Of a stretch of 64,000 nt of DNA, positions 7,955-17,054 are shown piece by piece. Numbering within the stretch: the stretch's first letter is position 1; the number at the start of each line of letters is the position of its first letter. Origin of the DNA: Acidobacteriota bacterium (GTDB taxonomy: Bacteria; Acidobacteriota; Terriglobia; Terriglobales; Acidobacteriaceae); assembly GCA_003225055.1 (NCBI GenBank), contig QIAU01000120.1, forward strand, positions 80,867 to 144,866, written 5' to 3'. The position numbers and the translations under genes are program-made. Below the pieces are notes generated by a model. That model worked only from the letters and a program-made list of their open reading frames with translations, was not told the DNA's origin and made no database searches.

Positions 7955-9157
7955 TTACAGGGAGGCAAAAAGCTTACCCATCCGCTCCAATCCTCGGTCA
8001 AGTTCGGCCGTCGAGGTGGCATAGGAAACCCGAATATGCTGGCGCGTGCCGAATCCTTCGCCGGGCACCGTGGCTAGGTGGGCCTCGCGCAGAAGCTTGC
8101 CCGCCACGTCGGCTGCTGACTTCACCTCACCCCGGCCGAAGAAGGACGCCACGTTAGGGTAGGCGTAGAACGCACCCTGCGGTAGGGTGCAGGTCACGCC
8201 AGGTATGGCGCGCAAGCCTTTCACTACGTAATCGCGCAGGCGGATGTACTCCTTGCGCATCTCCTCGATGCACTCCTGAGGGCCTCTGAGCGCTGCGACC
8301 GCGGCCTTCTGCACGATTGAGGTAGGATTAGAGGTTGATTGGCCCTGCAACTTCTGCATGGCGCTTACGACCGGAGCAGGACCGAGGGCGTAGCCCAGCC
8401 GCCAGCCGGTCATAGCATAGGTTTTTGAGAGCGACCCGACCACGAGCATGCGGTCGCGGCACTCACGCATTGAGCCGACCGAGAAGCGTTTGCCGCTGTA
8501 GTTCAGATATACGTAGCACTCATCAGAGATCACCCAGATGCCACGCTGCGCTGCCAGCCGGACGACCGCCTTCATATCCTCTGGGCTCATCACCGCCCCC
8601 GCGGGATTGGACGGCGAATTGAGGATGATCACCTTCGTGCGCGGCGTGATGGTGCGCTCGACCATTTCCGCCGTCACCCGGAAGTCTTTGCTTTCATCGG
8701 TCTCGACAAGAACCGGGACGCCGCCTGCGTAACGGATGATGTCCTTGAAGGAAACCCAGTAAGGAACCGGGAGAATGACCTCGTCTCCGTGGTCCACCAG
8801 CACCTGGATCGCGTTGAACAGCACGTGCTTACCGCCAACGGAGGCGATCGCTTCTTCGCGGCGATAGTCGGAGTCGAAGTCTACCGAATGCCGGTGTACG
8901 ATCGCATCGCGCAGCTCCGCGGTTCCGCCCACCACCGTGTATTTGGTGAAGTTGGCTTGGATGGCAGCGATGGCCGCGTCTTTAATGTGCTGCGGGGTGG
9001 TGAAGTGCGGCTCGCCCGCGCCAAAGTCCACGACATCGATGCCCTGGCTGCGCAGCTTGTCGGCTTCGGCTACGACCGCCATGGTGGCAGAAGTTTCAAT
9101 CCGGTTAATCCGTTCCGTGAGTTTCAAGGCGAAGGAGGTTTCGGTAGCTACAGTCAT
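7955..9157 (-). CDS. class I PLP-dependent aminotransferase (aspartate aminotransferase type)
   Basis: 400 residues, fold-type I. The PLP lysine is K245 in SLSKTYAMTGWRLGY. N184 (SPSNPAG), D212 and Y215 (ISDECY) are the usual cofactor contacts, and an FGTRQHIRVSYA segment supplies the substrate-binding Arg near the C-terminus. Sequence type matches the Ib aspartate/prephenate aminotransferases common outside enterics; substrate cannot be fixed from sequence alone. Its ATG overlaps the coaD stop (ATGA, 9154-9157), so the two are cotranscribed and probably translationally coupled. Confidence 0.9.
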   Translation of the reverse strand: MTVATETSFALKLTERINRIETSATMAVVAEADKLRSQGIDVVDFGAGEPHFTTPQHIKDAAIAAIQANFTKYTVVGGTAELRDAIVHRHSVDFDSDYRREEAIASVGGKHVLFNAIQVLVDHGDEVILPVPYWVSFKDIIRYAGGVPVLVETDESKDFRVTAEMVERTITPRTKVIILNSPSNPAGAVMSPEDMKAVVRLAAQRGIWVISDECYVYLNYSGKRFSVGSMRECRDRMLVVGSLSKTYAMTGWRLGYALGPAPVVSAMQKLQGQSTSNPTSIVQKAAVAALRGPQECIEEMRKEYIRLRDYVVKGLRAIPGVTCTLPQGAFYAYPNVASFFGRGEVKSAADVAGKLLREAHLATVPGEGFGTRQHIRVSYATSTAELDRGLERMGKLFASL

Positions 9158-9687
9158 TGTTTTTTTCCTGTTCTGGTTTTTCTAACGTCCCGTAATTTTA
9201 TTGCCGGATCCATCTTCTCGCGCAGCTTCTGCTCCACAAGTTCAGGAACCAATCTGCTGATATTGCCACCCAGCTGGGCAACTTCGCGCACCAGCCGCGA
9301 ACTCAAGTAGGAATAGGCCTCGGCGGGCATCATGAAAACGGTTTCCAGATTGGGCGACAGCTTGCGGTTCATCAAGGCCATTTGAAGTTCGTATTCATAG
9401 TCGCTGATAGCCCGAATGCCTCGCAGCACCGCGCTCGCCCTCACCTTGACCGCATAATCCACCATCAAGCCTTCGAAGGAGTCCACCCGGACATTTTTCC
9501 ATTGCTCGGTCATGGCCTCCAGCATCTCCCGTCTCTCGCCGAGACTGAACAGCGGGTCCTTCTCGGGATTCCGCAGGATCCCCACAATCAGCTGGTCGAA
9601 AATCTTGCTGCCCCGCTCGATTAAATCGAGATGCCCATTCGTCAAGGGATCGAACGAGCCAGGATAGATCGCTATGACTTTCTTCAA
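9154..9687 (-). CDS. coaD: pantetheine-phosphate adenylyltransferase CoaD
   Basis: Fourth step of coenzyme A synthesis: 4'-phosphopantetheine plus ATP gives dephospho-CoA. The nucleotidyltransferase motif T-N-G-H is at residues 16-19 within YPGSFDPLTNGHLD. Later blocks are VLRGIRAISDYEYELQMA and the SSRLVRE signature. Length 177, slightly above the usual 160, from a basic C-terminal tail. The start appears to be TTG at 9687, preceded by GAGGA four bases upstream; no better ATG exists. The 3' end overlaps the aminotransferase start by four bases. Confidence 0.95.
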   Translation of the reverse strand: MKKVIAIYPGSFDPLTNGHLDLIERGSKIFDQLIVGILRNPEKDPLFSLGERREMLEAMTEQWKNVRVDSFEGLMVDYAVKVRASAVLRGIRAISDYEYELQMALMNRKLSPNLETVFMMPAEAYSYLSSRLVREVAQLGGNISRLVPELVEQKLREKMDPAIKLRDVRKTRTGKKQ

Positions 9688-9808
9688 TTGTCCTCGCTGG
9701 CAGGTCAGGCTGGGTTAAAGACGATTCTAGTCGGCAGGAAATGGGATTGGCAATGGTTTAGCCGTGGGTCCCGTTGCCAGCCGGCGAAGCATGACTAAGC
9801 CAACGACC

Positions 9809-10903
9809 CTACCGTCTCGCCGCCGGCACCTTTGCCTCCCCCGCGGCGCTCGGCATGGTGGTTACGCGGCCTCCGGCAGCGGCTTGCGCCTGGGCCTGCG
9901 TGTTGGCTGCGGGCGTGAGTCCCAAAGTCTTGCGGACTTCTTCATCCAGCTTGGCCAGCGTCTGGCTGTTGTCTTTGAGGAACTGGCGGGCATTCTCTCG
10001 GCCCTGGCCAATGCGCTCGCCCTGGTAGCTAAACCATGACCCCGACTTCTCGATGATGTTGTTGTTCACGGCCAGATCCAGCAGATCGCCTTCCTGGGAA
10101 ATGCCTTCTCCGTAAAGAATGTCGAACTCGGCCTCGCGGAAAGGAGCGGCCACCTTGTTCTTTACGACTTTTACTCGCGTGCGCGAACCGGTGACCATGT
10201 CCCCCTCTTTGATGGCGGCAATGCGGCGGATATCAATACGCACCGACGCATAAAACTTCAAGGCTCGCCCGCCGGTCGTCGTCTCCGGGTTGCCGAACAT
10301 CACGCCGATTTTTTCGCGGATCTGGTTGATAAAAATCAGGCAGGTACGGGATTTGGAAACAATGCCGGTCAATTTACGCAACGCCTGCGACATCAGCCGT
10401 GCCTGCAGCCCCATGTGGCTGTCGCCCATCTCACCGTCGAGTTCAGCCTTGGGTACGAGAGCCGCCACCGAGTCCACGACCAGCACATCTAATGCGCCGG
10501 AGCGCACCAATGCCTCAGCGATTTCCAGGGCCTGCTCGCCGTAGTCAGGCTGCGACACGAGCAGGTTGTCGACGTCTACACCGAGCTTCTTCGCATAGCT
10601 GGGATCGAGGGCATGCTCGGCGTCCACGAAAGCTGCCATGCCGCCGGTTTTCTGCGCCTCGGCGATGACTTGCAGGGCGATGGTAGTCTTGCCCGAAGAT
10701 TCAGGACCGAAGATCTCGACGACACGCCCGCGCGGAAAGCCGCCTACGCCAAGCGCCGCGTCAAAGGAAATCGCGCCGGTGGGGATTACCGAGATGGGGA
10801 CGACCGCCTCCTTCGACCCCAACCGCATGATGGAACCTTTGCCAAACTGCTTTTCGATCTGGGAGAAAGCCAGATCCAGTGCCTTTGCACGTTCGTCTGC
10901 CAT
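9809..10903 (-). CDS. recA: recombinase RecA
   Basis: ATP-dependent strand exchange and LexA co-protease. 364 residues. Walker A GPESSGKT is at 66-73, Walker [11 protein letters not shown] follows, and loop L2 carries [20 protein letters not shown]. The C-terminal domain ends in a short Gln/Ala-rich tail. The ATG at 10903 has AAAGGA seven bases upstream. I see no clear SOS box in the roughly 150 bases upstream, though acidobacterial LexA operators are not well enough known for me to exclude one. Flanked by coaD on the same strand and by an uncharacterised plus-strand ORF. Confidence 0.98.
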   Translation of the reverse strand: MADERAKALDLAFSQIEKQFGKGSIMRLGSKEAVVPISVIPTGAISFDAALGVGGFPRGRVVEIFGPESSGKTTIALQVIAEAQKTGGMAAFVDAEHALDPSYAKKLGVDVDNLLVSQPDYGEQALEIAEALVRSGALDVLVVDSVAALVPKAELDGEMGDSHMGLQARLMSQALRKLTGIVSKSRTCLIFINQIREKIGVMFGNPETTTGGRALKFYASVRIDIRRIAAIKEGDMVTGSRTRVKVVKNKVAAPFREAEFDILYGEGISQEGDLLDLAVNNNIIEKSGSWFSYQGERIGQGRENARQFLKDNSQTLAKLDEEVRKTLGLTPAANTQAQAQAAAGGRVTTMPSAAGEAKVPAARR

Positions 10904-11124
10904 AAGTATCCTTTTCCGGGCCTCGGGTAGTGTTACAACCTAGCCTACAACCTCGAGCAAGCCAGCAACAGCTCACGAATCACCAGAATTTCCACAGCCT
11001 TTCGCTTTTGGGGAAGTGTAGCACATAGGCGAATAAAAAGCGAATATAAAGCGGCTCGCTAATTGCGTGGCGCCCTTGCCGGGCTCACGCCTGGGAGGAA
11101 AACCTTACCAGCCGACGATACTCG

Positions 11125-11421
11125 TTGTGGGTGTGCACGGGCCGGTTCGGGGTGGTCGGCACGATCCTCGGAACCTTCGAGCTGCCTGGCCTCAACCGCC
11201 TGACCCGTGTCGAAGAGTTCCTCTACGCTTTCCCCAGAGCTATCCTCGACGTGCGCAAGCTGCTGCGCGTCGCCCGACCGGCCGCCGCTCTGCGGACCTA
11301 CTTGGCCGGGATCTTTTCCGAGTTCATCGGCCTGGGCTTTATTGTCATCGTGGCGCCTAAAGGCTTTTTGGACGAACTCGATGGTGAGAGATTCCGGGGG
11401 GGATCGGTTGCACTAGCGTGA
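11125..11421 (+). CDS. hypothetical protein, coding-like, no ATG
   Basis: A 98-residue frame from TTG with strongly GC-biased third positions and amino-acid composition like a real protein: RVEEFLYAFPRAILDVRK, then LRTYLAGIFSEFIGLGF and IVIVAPKGFLDELDG. No ATG or GTG start and no ribosome site are evident. The frame is open a little further upstream, so it may be a truncated gene. I recognise no family and see no membrane segment or catalytic motif. It sits alone between recA and the ThyX-like gene, both on the other strand. Confidence 0.4.
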   Translation: MWVCTGRFGVVGTILGTFELPGLNRLTRVEEFLYAFPRAILDVRKLLRVARPAAALRTYLAGIFSEFIGLGFIVIVAPKGFLDELDGERFRGGSVALA

Positions 11422-11591
11422 GCGCTATGCGAACGCTACCAAGTAGAACCATGGCGTCATCCAGGCGGGGCATCAAGCCCGCGAAGGATCTTTTGTGCAC
11501 CAGCGAAAGCCTTGGTTCTCGCGCGAGATCCCTCGGCGGCTGGATCGCCGAGTAGCCATGAACATTCACCGACTGTGATTAGCGGTAGTGA

Positions 11592-13169
11592 TCAGCGCTT
11601 CAGAACGTCCGCGGGTTCCCGCACATCATGGACTCGGAAATACCCAGCCAACGATGGGTACTTCCTTGCGACAGCTTCATACATCGCATATGCGACATTG
11701 CGATAGGACCTGTGTCCTGCTGGCGTGGTACGCAATTCCGAAATATAGACGACTTCGGCGAAATCCATTTTAAAGAGCGAGCGCTTGCGGAAGGCCAGAG
11801 GAATGAGGTATTGCGCGTTCTCCGCCGCCTCCGCCCCGGGTCGGTCGGCTAGCTGTTGGATGGCTGCGACGGCGCGCTTCATCGCTGATTCGTAGCCGGC
11901 ACGGAAACCCGCGGCTTCGTACTCTTCCGGAACATCGTATCCGTGGGCGGTGGTAAAACTCTGGCCGATCTGAACACACCGGCGATGCCGATGCATGTCG
12001 CGAAACCCACCGATGTCCATCAGAATGTCGAACCGGAACTTCTGTCCGGCACAGAAGGCGCGCAGCATCTCGTCATGTTTACCACGGTGTCGCAGGCCAA
12101 AGTCGATGATCTCGCGTTGCATCTTGGCACCGAGTCCATCGAGCTGGTCTCGAATCTGGCGATAGGGATATTGACAGTGCTCGTACAACAGCGTAGCGGC
12201 GAGCTCAAGTTCCAGCGGATCGTCGTCGAGCAGATCGACCAATCGGGAGCGACTTATGGCCGCCTTTTTCATCAAATCTGAGGCGGCCTGTTTCAATCCA
12301 CGGCGAGTCTCTATTTCATAGGCATTGGCATCGGCGTACTTGACCAGAGTCGGCGCCATCCGCACATCCTTCAGAAGTTCTTTCGCCGCTCTCTCGCCCA
12401 GTTGCGAATTCGTTGCACGAACTTCCTCCACCAAGCTCTTGAGCAATTCATGGTTGATGTTGTAAGCCGGTTCGGTCGCAGCCCGTTTCAGCAACTCGCC
12501 GAGATGGCGGACCTCCTTGTGCGTATAGGACAGCAAGCGTGCGACCTGGCTTTCCAAGGTGCGCGCGTTAACGATCTCGCCCAGCGAAGTATTCGTTGCC
12601 AGCGGCAGCAGATATCGCGTGATGTCGAAGGCACGCGCCCGCATAGTGCGCTCGTAGGGTTCCTGCTTCATGTCCGCTGGCCTGGGGGTGATTTCCGCCA
12701 GATAACGAAACATCGCGTCAGAGTGCTTTTCGTATTCGGCAAAGAGACTGTCAATCGTCTCCTGGTAGAGAGTGCGTGCCGGCTCGTCACCGCCGAAATC
12801 AGGCGTGTAGTAGCCGCTTTTCTTGAAATCCTGGTAGCGAGTTGAGCGCTCCTGGCCGTCCCAACGTTGTTCATCGGCTACAGCAATGGCGGCCAGGATC
12901 GAGAGGCGCTCGATGGCGAGCGCGATATGCGCCAAATCCGCGATGGAACGGTGGCCATACTGAAAATAAAACGTATTAAGGAACTTTTCCGCCTTCTGCT
13001 GGTTGATCTCCTGCAGCGACTCCCTCATAGAGAGCGCCGAGCGCGAATACCTGGCCATGGCATAGGCTTGAACTTCGGGCTCAACCCCGTAAACTGCATA
13101 CACGTCTACTGCTGGCGATTGGAAAGATGATCGATGGCTAGACGATTCGGTATTTTGGGGCCCGGGCAT
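11592..13169 (-). CDS. two-domain ThyX-like (FAD-dependent thymidylate synthase family) protein
   Basis: 525 residues, about twice the size of a canonical ThyX, with two ThyX-like halves. The first half has YGHRSIAD (71-78), ERSTRY (107-112) and a later ARAFDITRYLLP...TNTSLGEIVNART stretch like the substrate region of ThyX. The second half has RHR at 394-396 followed by CVQIGQSFTTAHGYDVP. Canonical ThyX carries RHRxxS before NExSxRY in one chain. Here RHR and the SxRY element are split between halves and the motif serine is absent, so thymidylate synthase activity is uncertain. Monocistronic, preceded by a possible TAAGAT -10 box. Confidence 0.75.
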   Translation of the reverse strand: MPGPQNTESSSHRSSFQSPAVDVYAVYGVEPEVQAYAMARYSRSALSMRESLQEINQQKAEKFLNTFYFQYGHRSIADLAHIALAIERLSILAAIAVADEQRWDGQERSTRYQDFKKSGYYTPDFGGDEPARTLYQETIDSLFAEYEKHSDAMFRYLAEITPRPADMKQEPYERTMRARAFDITRYLLPLATNTSLGEIVNARTLESQVARLLSYTHKEVRHLGELLKRAATEPAYNINHELLKSLVEEVRATNSQLGERAAKELLKDVRMAPTLVKYADANAYEIETRRGLKQAASDLMKKAAISRSRLVDLLDDDPLELELAATLLYEHCQYPYRQIRDQLDGLGAKMQREIIDFGLRHRGKHDEMLRAFCAGQKFRFDILMDIGGFRDMHRHRRCVQIGQSFTTAHGYDVPEEYEAAGFRAGYESAMKRAVAAIQQLADRPGAEAAENAQYLIPLAFRKRSLFKMDFAEVVYISELRTTPAGHRSYRNVAYAMYEAVARKYPSLAGYFRVHDVREPADVLKR

Positions 13170-13394
13170 GGGAGAATTCGAATCTTACTTGCAGGAACGG
13201 CGGGGCGCAATTGGCACGAATAGCGACCCTAAGCCACTGCCATCCTGATAGTTATCGCCTGCAAGCGCCCTATGTCGGCAAGGGCATTGCTTGCCTTCAT
13301 TCGCGCGGGACTAACTTTTGTCACTTTCCAGTACGTACCTGAATCGTATATAAAGATGCATTCCCCCGCTGGTAAGCTTAGGCGTCGTTTATTC

Positions 13395-14237
13395 ATGCGC
13401 AGTCTTTTTTTATCTTACGTCGTTGGAGTAGCCTGTTTATCCGGGCTCGCCCTGGGGCAAGGCTTCGCGCCGCCAGCTTTCGGCGTAATTGAGGCAGCCA
13501 ATTCAGCTGGCGGAACGATCGCGGCCGCGGCTCATGTTCCGGATCTCGCCGCTCCTGTTCCGCTGCCTCGCATGGCTCCCGAGTTGGCGTTACAGGCTTA
13601 CCAAGGGCGATCCGTCATTCAGAACCAACAGCTGGCCTCTTATTCGGCAACTACCGTCGTTCGTGCCGAACTGCCCGATACAGCTCAGCACGGCGAATTC
13701 GAGTTGCAACGCCACTTCGAGGCTCCGCGCACTCTGCAGTTCATCGCACTCCATTATTCCGGAGATGGATTCGTCAAGAGCAACATCATCATACGGCTGC
13801 TGCAGTCGGAAGTGGACCATGTCAAGCAAGACGACGGCTCGCTGACGGCCGTCAATGACAAGAACTACAAGTTTTCCTACAAGGGCACCGCAGAAGTAAA
13901 CGGACGCCTGGTGCACACGTTCCAGGTGAAGCCCCGAAAAAAGCGCGCTGGTCTGTTCAAGGGCCGGATTTATATCGACGCTTATCACGGAAGCCTGGTC
14001 CGGGCGGAAGGGGGCGTCGTCAAATCGCCTTCGTTCTTCATCAAGAAGATTGAATTCGTGCAGGATTATGCGAACTTCGGCAATTTTACCTTCCCGGTTC
14101 ACATCCATTCGGACGCCCGTGCGAGGGTCATTGGACGCGCCGTAGTGGACATCTACCATCGGGACTACCAGCCGGTGGCTGCCGATATCCAGGCTGCCCA
14201 GCAGACACCTCCGCTTTCGCCCCTGCCCTCGGAATAA
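13395..14237 (+). CDS. secreted conserved protein of unknown function (LolA-like outline)
   Basis: 280 residues from the ATG at 13395, chosen because it opens a clean signal peptide (MRSLFLSYVVGVACLSGLALGQ); the open frame extends 41 codons further upstream without a good start. After an Ala/Pro-rich linker, residues about 90-265 alternate short polar and hydrophobic strands (TTVVRAELPDT, FELQRHFEAPRTLQF, IYIDAYHGSLVRAEG), which resembles LolA/LolB-type beta-sheet proteins. That similarity is only an impression. Probably periplasmic. The stop is nine bases before the DUF2071 gene, suggesting a transcript with it and the antiporter. Confidence 0.65.
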   Translation: MRSLFLSYVVGVACLSGLALGQGFAPPAFGVIEAANSAGGTIAAAAHVPDLAAPVPLPRMAPELALQAYQGRSVIQNQQLASYSATTVVRAELPDTAQHGEFELQRHFEAPRTLQFIALHYSGDGFVKSNIIIRLLQSEVDHVKQDDGSLTAVNDKNYKFSYKGTAEVNGRLVHTFQVKPRKKRAGLFKGRIYIDAYHGSLVRAEGGVVKSPSFFIKKIEFVQDYANFGNFTFPVHIHSDARARVIGRAVVDIYHRDYQPVAADIQAAQQTPPLSPLPSE

Positions 14238-14246
14238 GCTCTACGG

Positions 14247-15023
14247 GTGAGGACGCCCATAGCTCGCTTGCAGCCGAAGCAGATTCTCGCAGAATCAGCG
14301 CATCGGCCGTGGCCTGTTCCCGAGACACCCTGGGTCATGTTTCAAACCTGGCATGATCTGCTGTTTGCGCACTGGCCGATTTCGCCTGATGCCCTGCGGC
14401 CGCTGGTTCCGTCGGAGCTCGAGCTTGACATCAGGGATGGCCAGGGCTGGGTGGCGGTGACTCCTTTCCACATGAGCGGTGTGCGCCACCGCGGATTCCC
14501 GGCCCTGCCCGGCCTTTCGCGTTTCGCCGAGCTCAATGTCCGAACCTATGTGACCCTGGAAAGCAAGCCGGGAGTGTACTTTTTCAGTCTCGACGCGGCT
14601 AATCTGCCGGCCGTGTGGGCCGCGCGCACCTTCTATCACTTGCCATATTTCTATGCCCGGATGAAAGTCGACGTGGCTGATAACGACGTGGCTGATCACG
14701 AGGTCTCCTATTCCTCGCGACGAACTCGCGGAGATGCTCGGCTAGACGCCCGCTACCGCCCGGTCCAAGCCGTCCAGCTGCGTCCAAAAGGCAGCCTGGA
14801 AAACTGGCTGACCGAGCGTTACTGCCTGTATACGGTGGTCGACCGGCGAGTCTACCGCGCAGAAATCCATCACCTTCCTTGGCCCCTGCAAGATGCGCAT
14901 GCGGAAATCGAAAAGAACACCATGGCAGCGGCCGCTGGAATTGAGTTGCCGAAGGTAACTTCGCTGCTGCACTTTGCCAAACGGCTGGATGTGCTTATCT
15001 GGCGCGTTAAGCGCATTTGTTAA
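14247..15023 (+). CDS. DUF2071 (YqjF-type) protein
   Basis: 258 residues. It shows the family core: FQTWHDLLFAHWPIS near the N-terminus, then LELDIRDGQGWVAVTPF, FAELNVRTYV, GVYFFSLDAA and AARTFYHLPYF. Molecular function of DUF2071 is not established. The start is GTG 14247 with no clear ribosome site; the conserved part begins near PETPWVMF, so an in-frame ATG at 14337 is an alternative. Its 3' end overlaps the antiporter frame by up to 50 bases, and the secreted protein gene lies nine bases upstream, consistent with one operon. Confidence 0.85.
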   Translation: MRTPIARLQPKQILAESAHRPWPVPETPWVMFQTWHDLLFAHWPISPDALRPLVPSELELDIRDGQGWVAVTPFHMSGVRHRGFPALPGLSRFAELNVRTYVTLESKPGVYFFSLDAANLPAVWAARTFYHLPYFYARMKVDVADNDVADHEVSYSSRRTRGDARLDARYRPVQAVQLRPKGSLENWLTERYCLYTVVDRRVYRAEIHHLPWPLQDAHAEIEKNTMAAAAGIELPKVTSLLHFAKRLDVLIWRVKRIC

Positions 15024-16260
15024 GGCGCAGCAACTTGCGGCAGAGCTGATTTATCCCTATGCTTCCTTGGTGCCGGCAGGCCCCGAAAAATTACTCTTCC
15101 AGTTGTTCGTGATTTTCGTCGCCGCGAAGATTGTCGGGGAGATCTTCGAGCGGTTGAGAATGCCCGCGGTGCTCGGCGAGATCGTCGCTGGCGTGGTTCT
15201 TGGGCCATACGCGTTCGGAATTATCCATCCTACCGACACCATTTATTCCATCGCCGAAATCGGCGCTATTTTCGTGCTGTTCCAAGCCGGCCTTGGCACG
15301 CGACCGCAGGACCTCATCCGAATTAGCCACAAAGCGCTCCTGGTAGCAGTGGTTGGCATTCTTGTTCCCTTCATTCTGGGATTTCTGTTCATGTGGTTGC
15401 GTGGAGACGGAACCACGGAAGCCACGTTCGTCGGGGCGGCCATGGTTGCCACCAGCGTCGGCATCACGGCACGCCTGCTGGGGGATCTGGGAGTGCTGGA
15501 CAGCAGAGCCGCCAAAATCATTCTCGGTGCAGCCGTCTTCGACGACATTTTGGGAATGGTTCTTTTGGCGGTAGTAGCAGGACTGGCTTCGGCGGCTGGA
15601 ATCCGATGGCTGCATTTGGGGGTCCTGACTGCAGAAGCGATCGTATTCGCCGCCCTTATGATCTTTCTGGGATCAAGGATGGTGCGGCCTCTCCGCGCCC
15701 GGGTGGAGACCCTTTCCACTCACAACGCTCCCCTCATCATCGCGCTGGCCATTTGTCTGCTACTGTCCTGGATGGCGGCTAAAATCGGCATGGCTGCCAT
15801 CATCGGCGCATTCTTCGCCGGACTGATTTTTGCCGACTACTCGCCCGAATGGGAATTGCTGCCGCGAGTAACTTCCATCAGCGACTTTCTCGCTCCTTAT
15901 TTCTTCTTCTCGATTGGCGCCCGTTTTGACGTGGGATTGTTCACCGGCAAGGTTCTGATTGCGGCCATTGTGATTTCAGTATTAGCAATTGTTTCCAAGT
16001 TGCTGGGCTGCGGCCTGCCTTTGCTGGGGGAAGGATGGCACACTGCGATGACGGTGGGCATAGGCATGATGCCGCGCGGCGAGGTGGCTTTGATCGTCGC
16101 CCTGGTGGGGCTGAACTCGCATATCGTCACGCAACCCAGCTATGCCATCGTAGTCTTCATGACTGCCGTCACCACCGTGCTCGCGCCGCCCATTCTGCGC
16201 TATGTTTTCCGAAACGAGGTCAGAGAAGTGGCGGACGCGTTGCATGCTCATCCCTTCTAG
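14974..16260 (+). CDS. cation:proton antiporter, CPA2/KefB type
   Basis: Membrane protein of about 428 residues with some 12 hydrophobic helices. It shows the CPA2 Na+/H+ exchanger features: RLRMPAVLGEIVAGVVLGP near the N-terminus, FQAGLGTRP, the GITARLLGDLGVLD segment, and VFDDILGMVLLAVV, which carries the ion-binding aspartates. There is no C-terminal RCK/TrkA-N domain, so it is not a full KefB/KefC. The start is unclear: TTG 14974 and ATG 14989 both lie inside the 3' end of the DUF2071 gene, which implies translational coupling. Likely role is pH, Na+ or K+ homeostasis. Confidence 0.87.
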   Translation: MPNGWMCLSGALSAFVKAQQLAAELIYPYASLVPAGPEKLLFQLFVIFVAAKIVGEIFERLRMPAVLGEIVAGVVLGPYAFGIIHPTDTIYSIAEIGAIFVLFQAGLGTRPQDLIRISHKALLVAVVGILVPFILGFLFMWLRGDGTTEATFVGAAMVATSVGITARLLGDLGVLDSRAAKIILGAAVFDDILGMVLLAVVAGLASAAGIRWLHLGVLTAEAIVFAALMIFLGSRMVRPLRARVETLSTHNAPLIIALAICLLLSWMAAKIGMAAIIGAFFAGLIFADYSPEWELLPRVTSISDFLAPYFFFSIGARFDVGLFTGKVLIAAIVISVLAIVSKLLGCGLPLLGEGWHTAMTVGIGMMPRGEVALIVALVGLNSHIVTQPSYAIVVFMTAVTTVLAPPILRYVFRNEVREVADALHAHPF

Positions 16261-16265
16261 CTAGG

Positions 16266-16271
16266 TATAAT
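16266..16271 (+). promoter_or_regulatory. TATAAT -10 box of fabG
   Basis: Perfect TATAAT 31 bases before the fabG ATG, just after the antiporter stop. The best -35 (TTGCAT, 16240-16245) is 20 bases away, longer than ideal. Confidence 0.4.
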
Positions 16272-16302
16272 TCGCGCTGCCCATCAACGGGAGAAGAAAT
16301 TT

Positions 16303-17046
16303 ATGACCCTTTCGGGACGTGTGGCGCTGGTCACCGGCGCATCCCAGGGTATAGGTCGCGCCTGCGCCTTGCATCTTGCGCAAGCCCGCGCATCGGTCGC
16401 CCTGGCCGCACGCAATCAGGAAAAACTCAGTGCGGTGGCGCAGCAGATCAGCAACGCCGGTGGCAAGGCTGCAGCGTTTGCAATGGACGTCGCCGACGAA
16501 GAACAGATCAAAAACGCCATCAAGTCAGTTCTGGGACAGTTTGGAAAGATCGATATCCTGGTGAATAGCGCCGGCATCACCCATGACCAGCTCATCCTGC
16601 GCATGAAGCGCGCTGATTGGGACGCGGTCCTCAATACGAATCTGACCTCGGCTTACCTTTGCACCCAGCAGGTGATCGGGTCGATGCTCAAGCAGCGCTG
16701 GGGGCGAATCATTAACATCACCAGCGTCTTTGGCCAGATGGGCCAGGCGGGGCAGGCGAATTATGCTTCCTCCAAAGCCGGATTGATCGGCTTGACCATG
16801 GCGATCGCGCGTGAAGTGGCCTCGCGAAATATTACCTGCAACGCGGTCGCGCCCGGTTTCATCGAAACTGCCATGACGTCGTCACTCTCCGACGAATTTA
16901 AGCAGAACGCGGTCAAGATGATTCCATTGGGGCGAGTAGGTAGCGCCGAGGATGTGGCGCAAGCGGTGCGCTTTCTGGCTTCCGAGGAGGCCTCGTACAT
17001 CACCGGCCACGTGCTCAATGTCAACGGGGGCATGCTCATGGGGTAG
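16303..17046 (+). CDS. fabG: 3-oxoacyl-[ACP] reductase FabG
   Basis: NADPH-dependent reduction of beta-ketoacyl-ACP in fatty-acid synthesis. Classical short-chain dehydrogenase of 247 residues: TGASQGIG at 11-18, NSAG at 88-91, and the catalytic tetrad N113, S141, Y154 (YASSK) and K158. The C-terminal SEEASYITGHVLNVNGGM is the standard FabG ending. GGGAGA lies nine bases before the ATG. Other SDRs share these motifs; the strong overall match to FabG makes this the best call although no other fab gene is nearby. A GNAT coding region begins immediately at the stop. Confidence 0.9.
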   Translation: MTLSGRVALVTGASQGIGRACALHLAQARASVALAARNQEKLSAVAQQISNAGGKAAAFAMDVADEEQIKNAIKSVLGQFGKIDILVNSAGITHDQLILRMKRADWDAVLNTNLTSAYLCTQQVIGSMLKQRWGRIINITSVFGQMGQAGQANYASSKAGLIGLTMAIAREVASRNITCNAVAPGFIETAMTSSLSDEFKQNAVKMIPLGRVGSAEDVAQAVRFLASEEASYITGHVLNVNGGMLMG

Positions 17047-17054
17047 CGCGCGCC

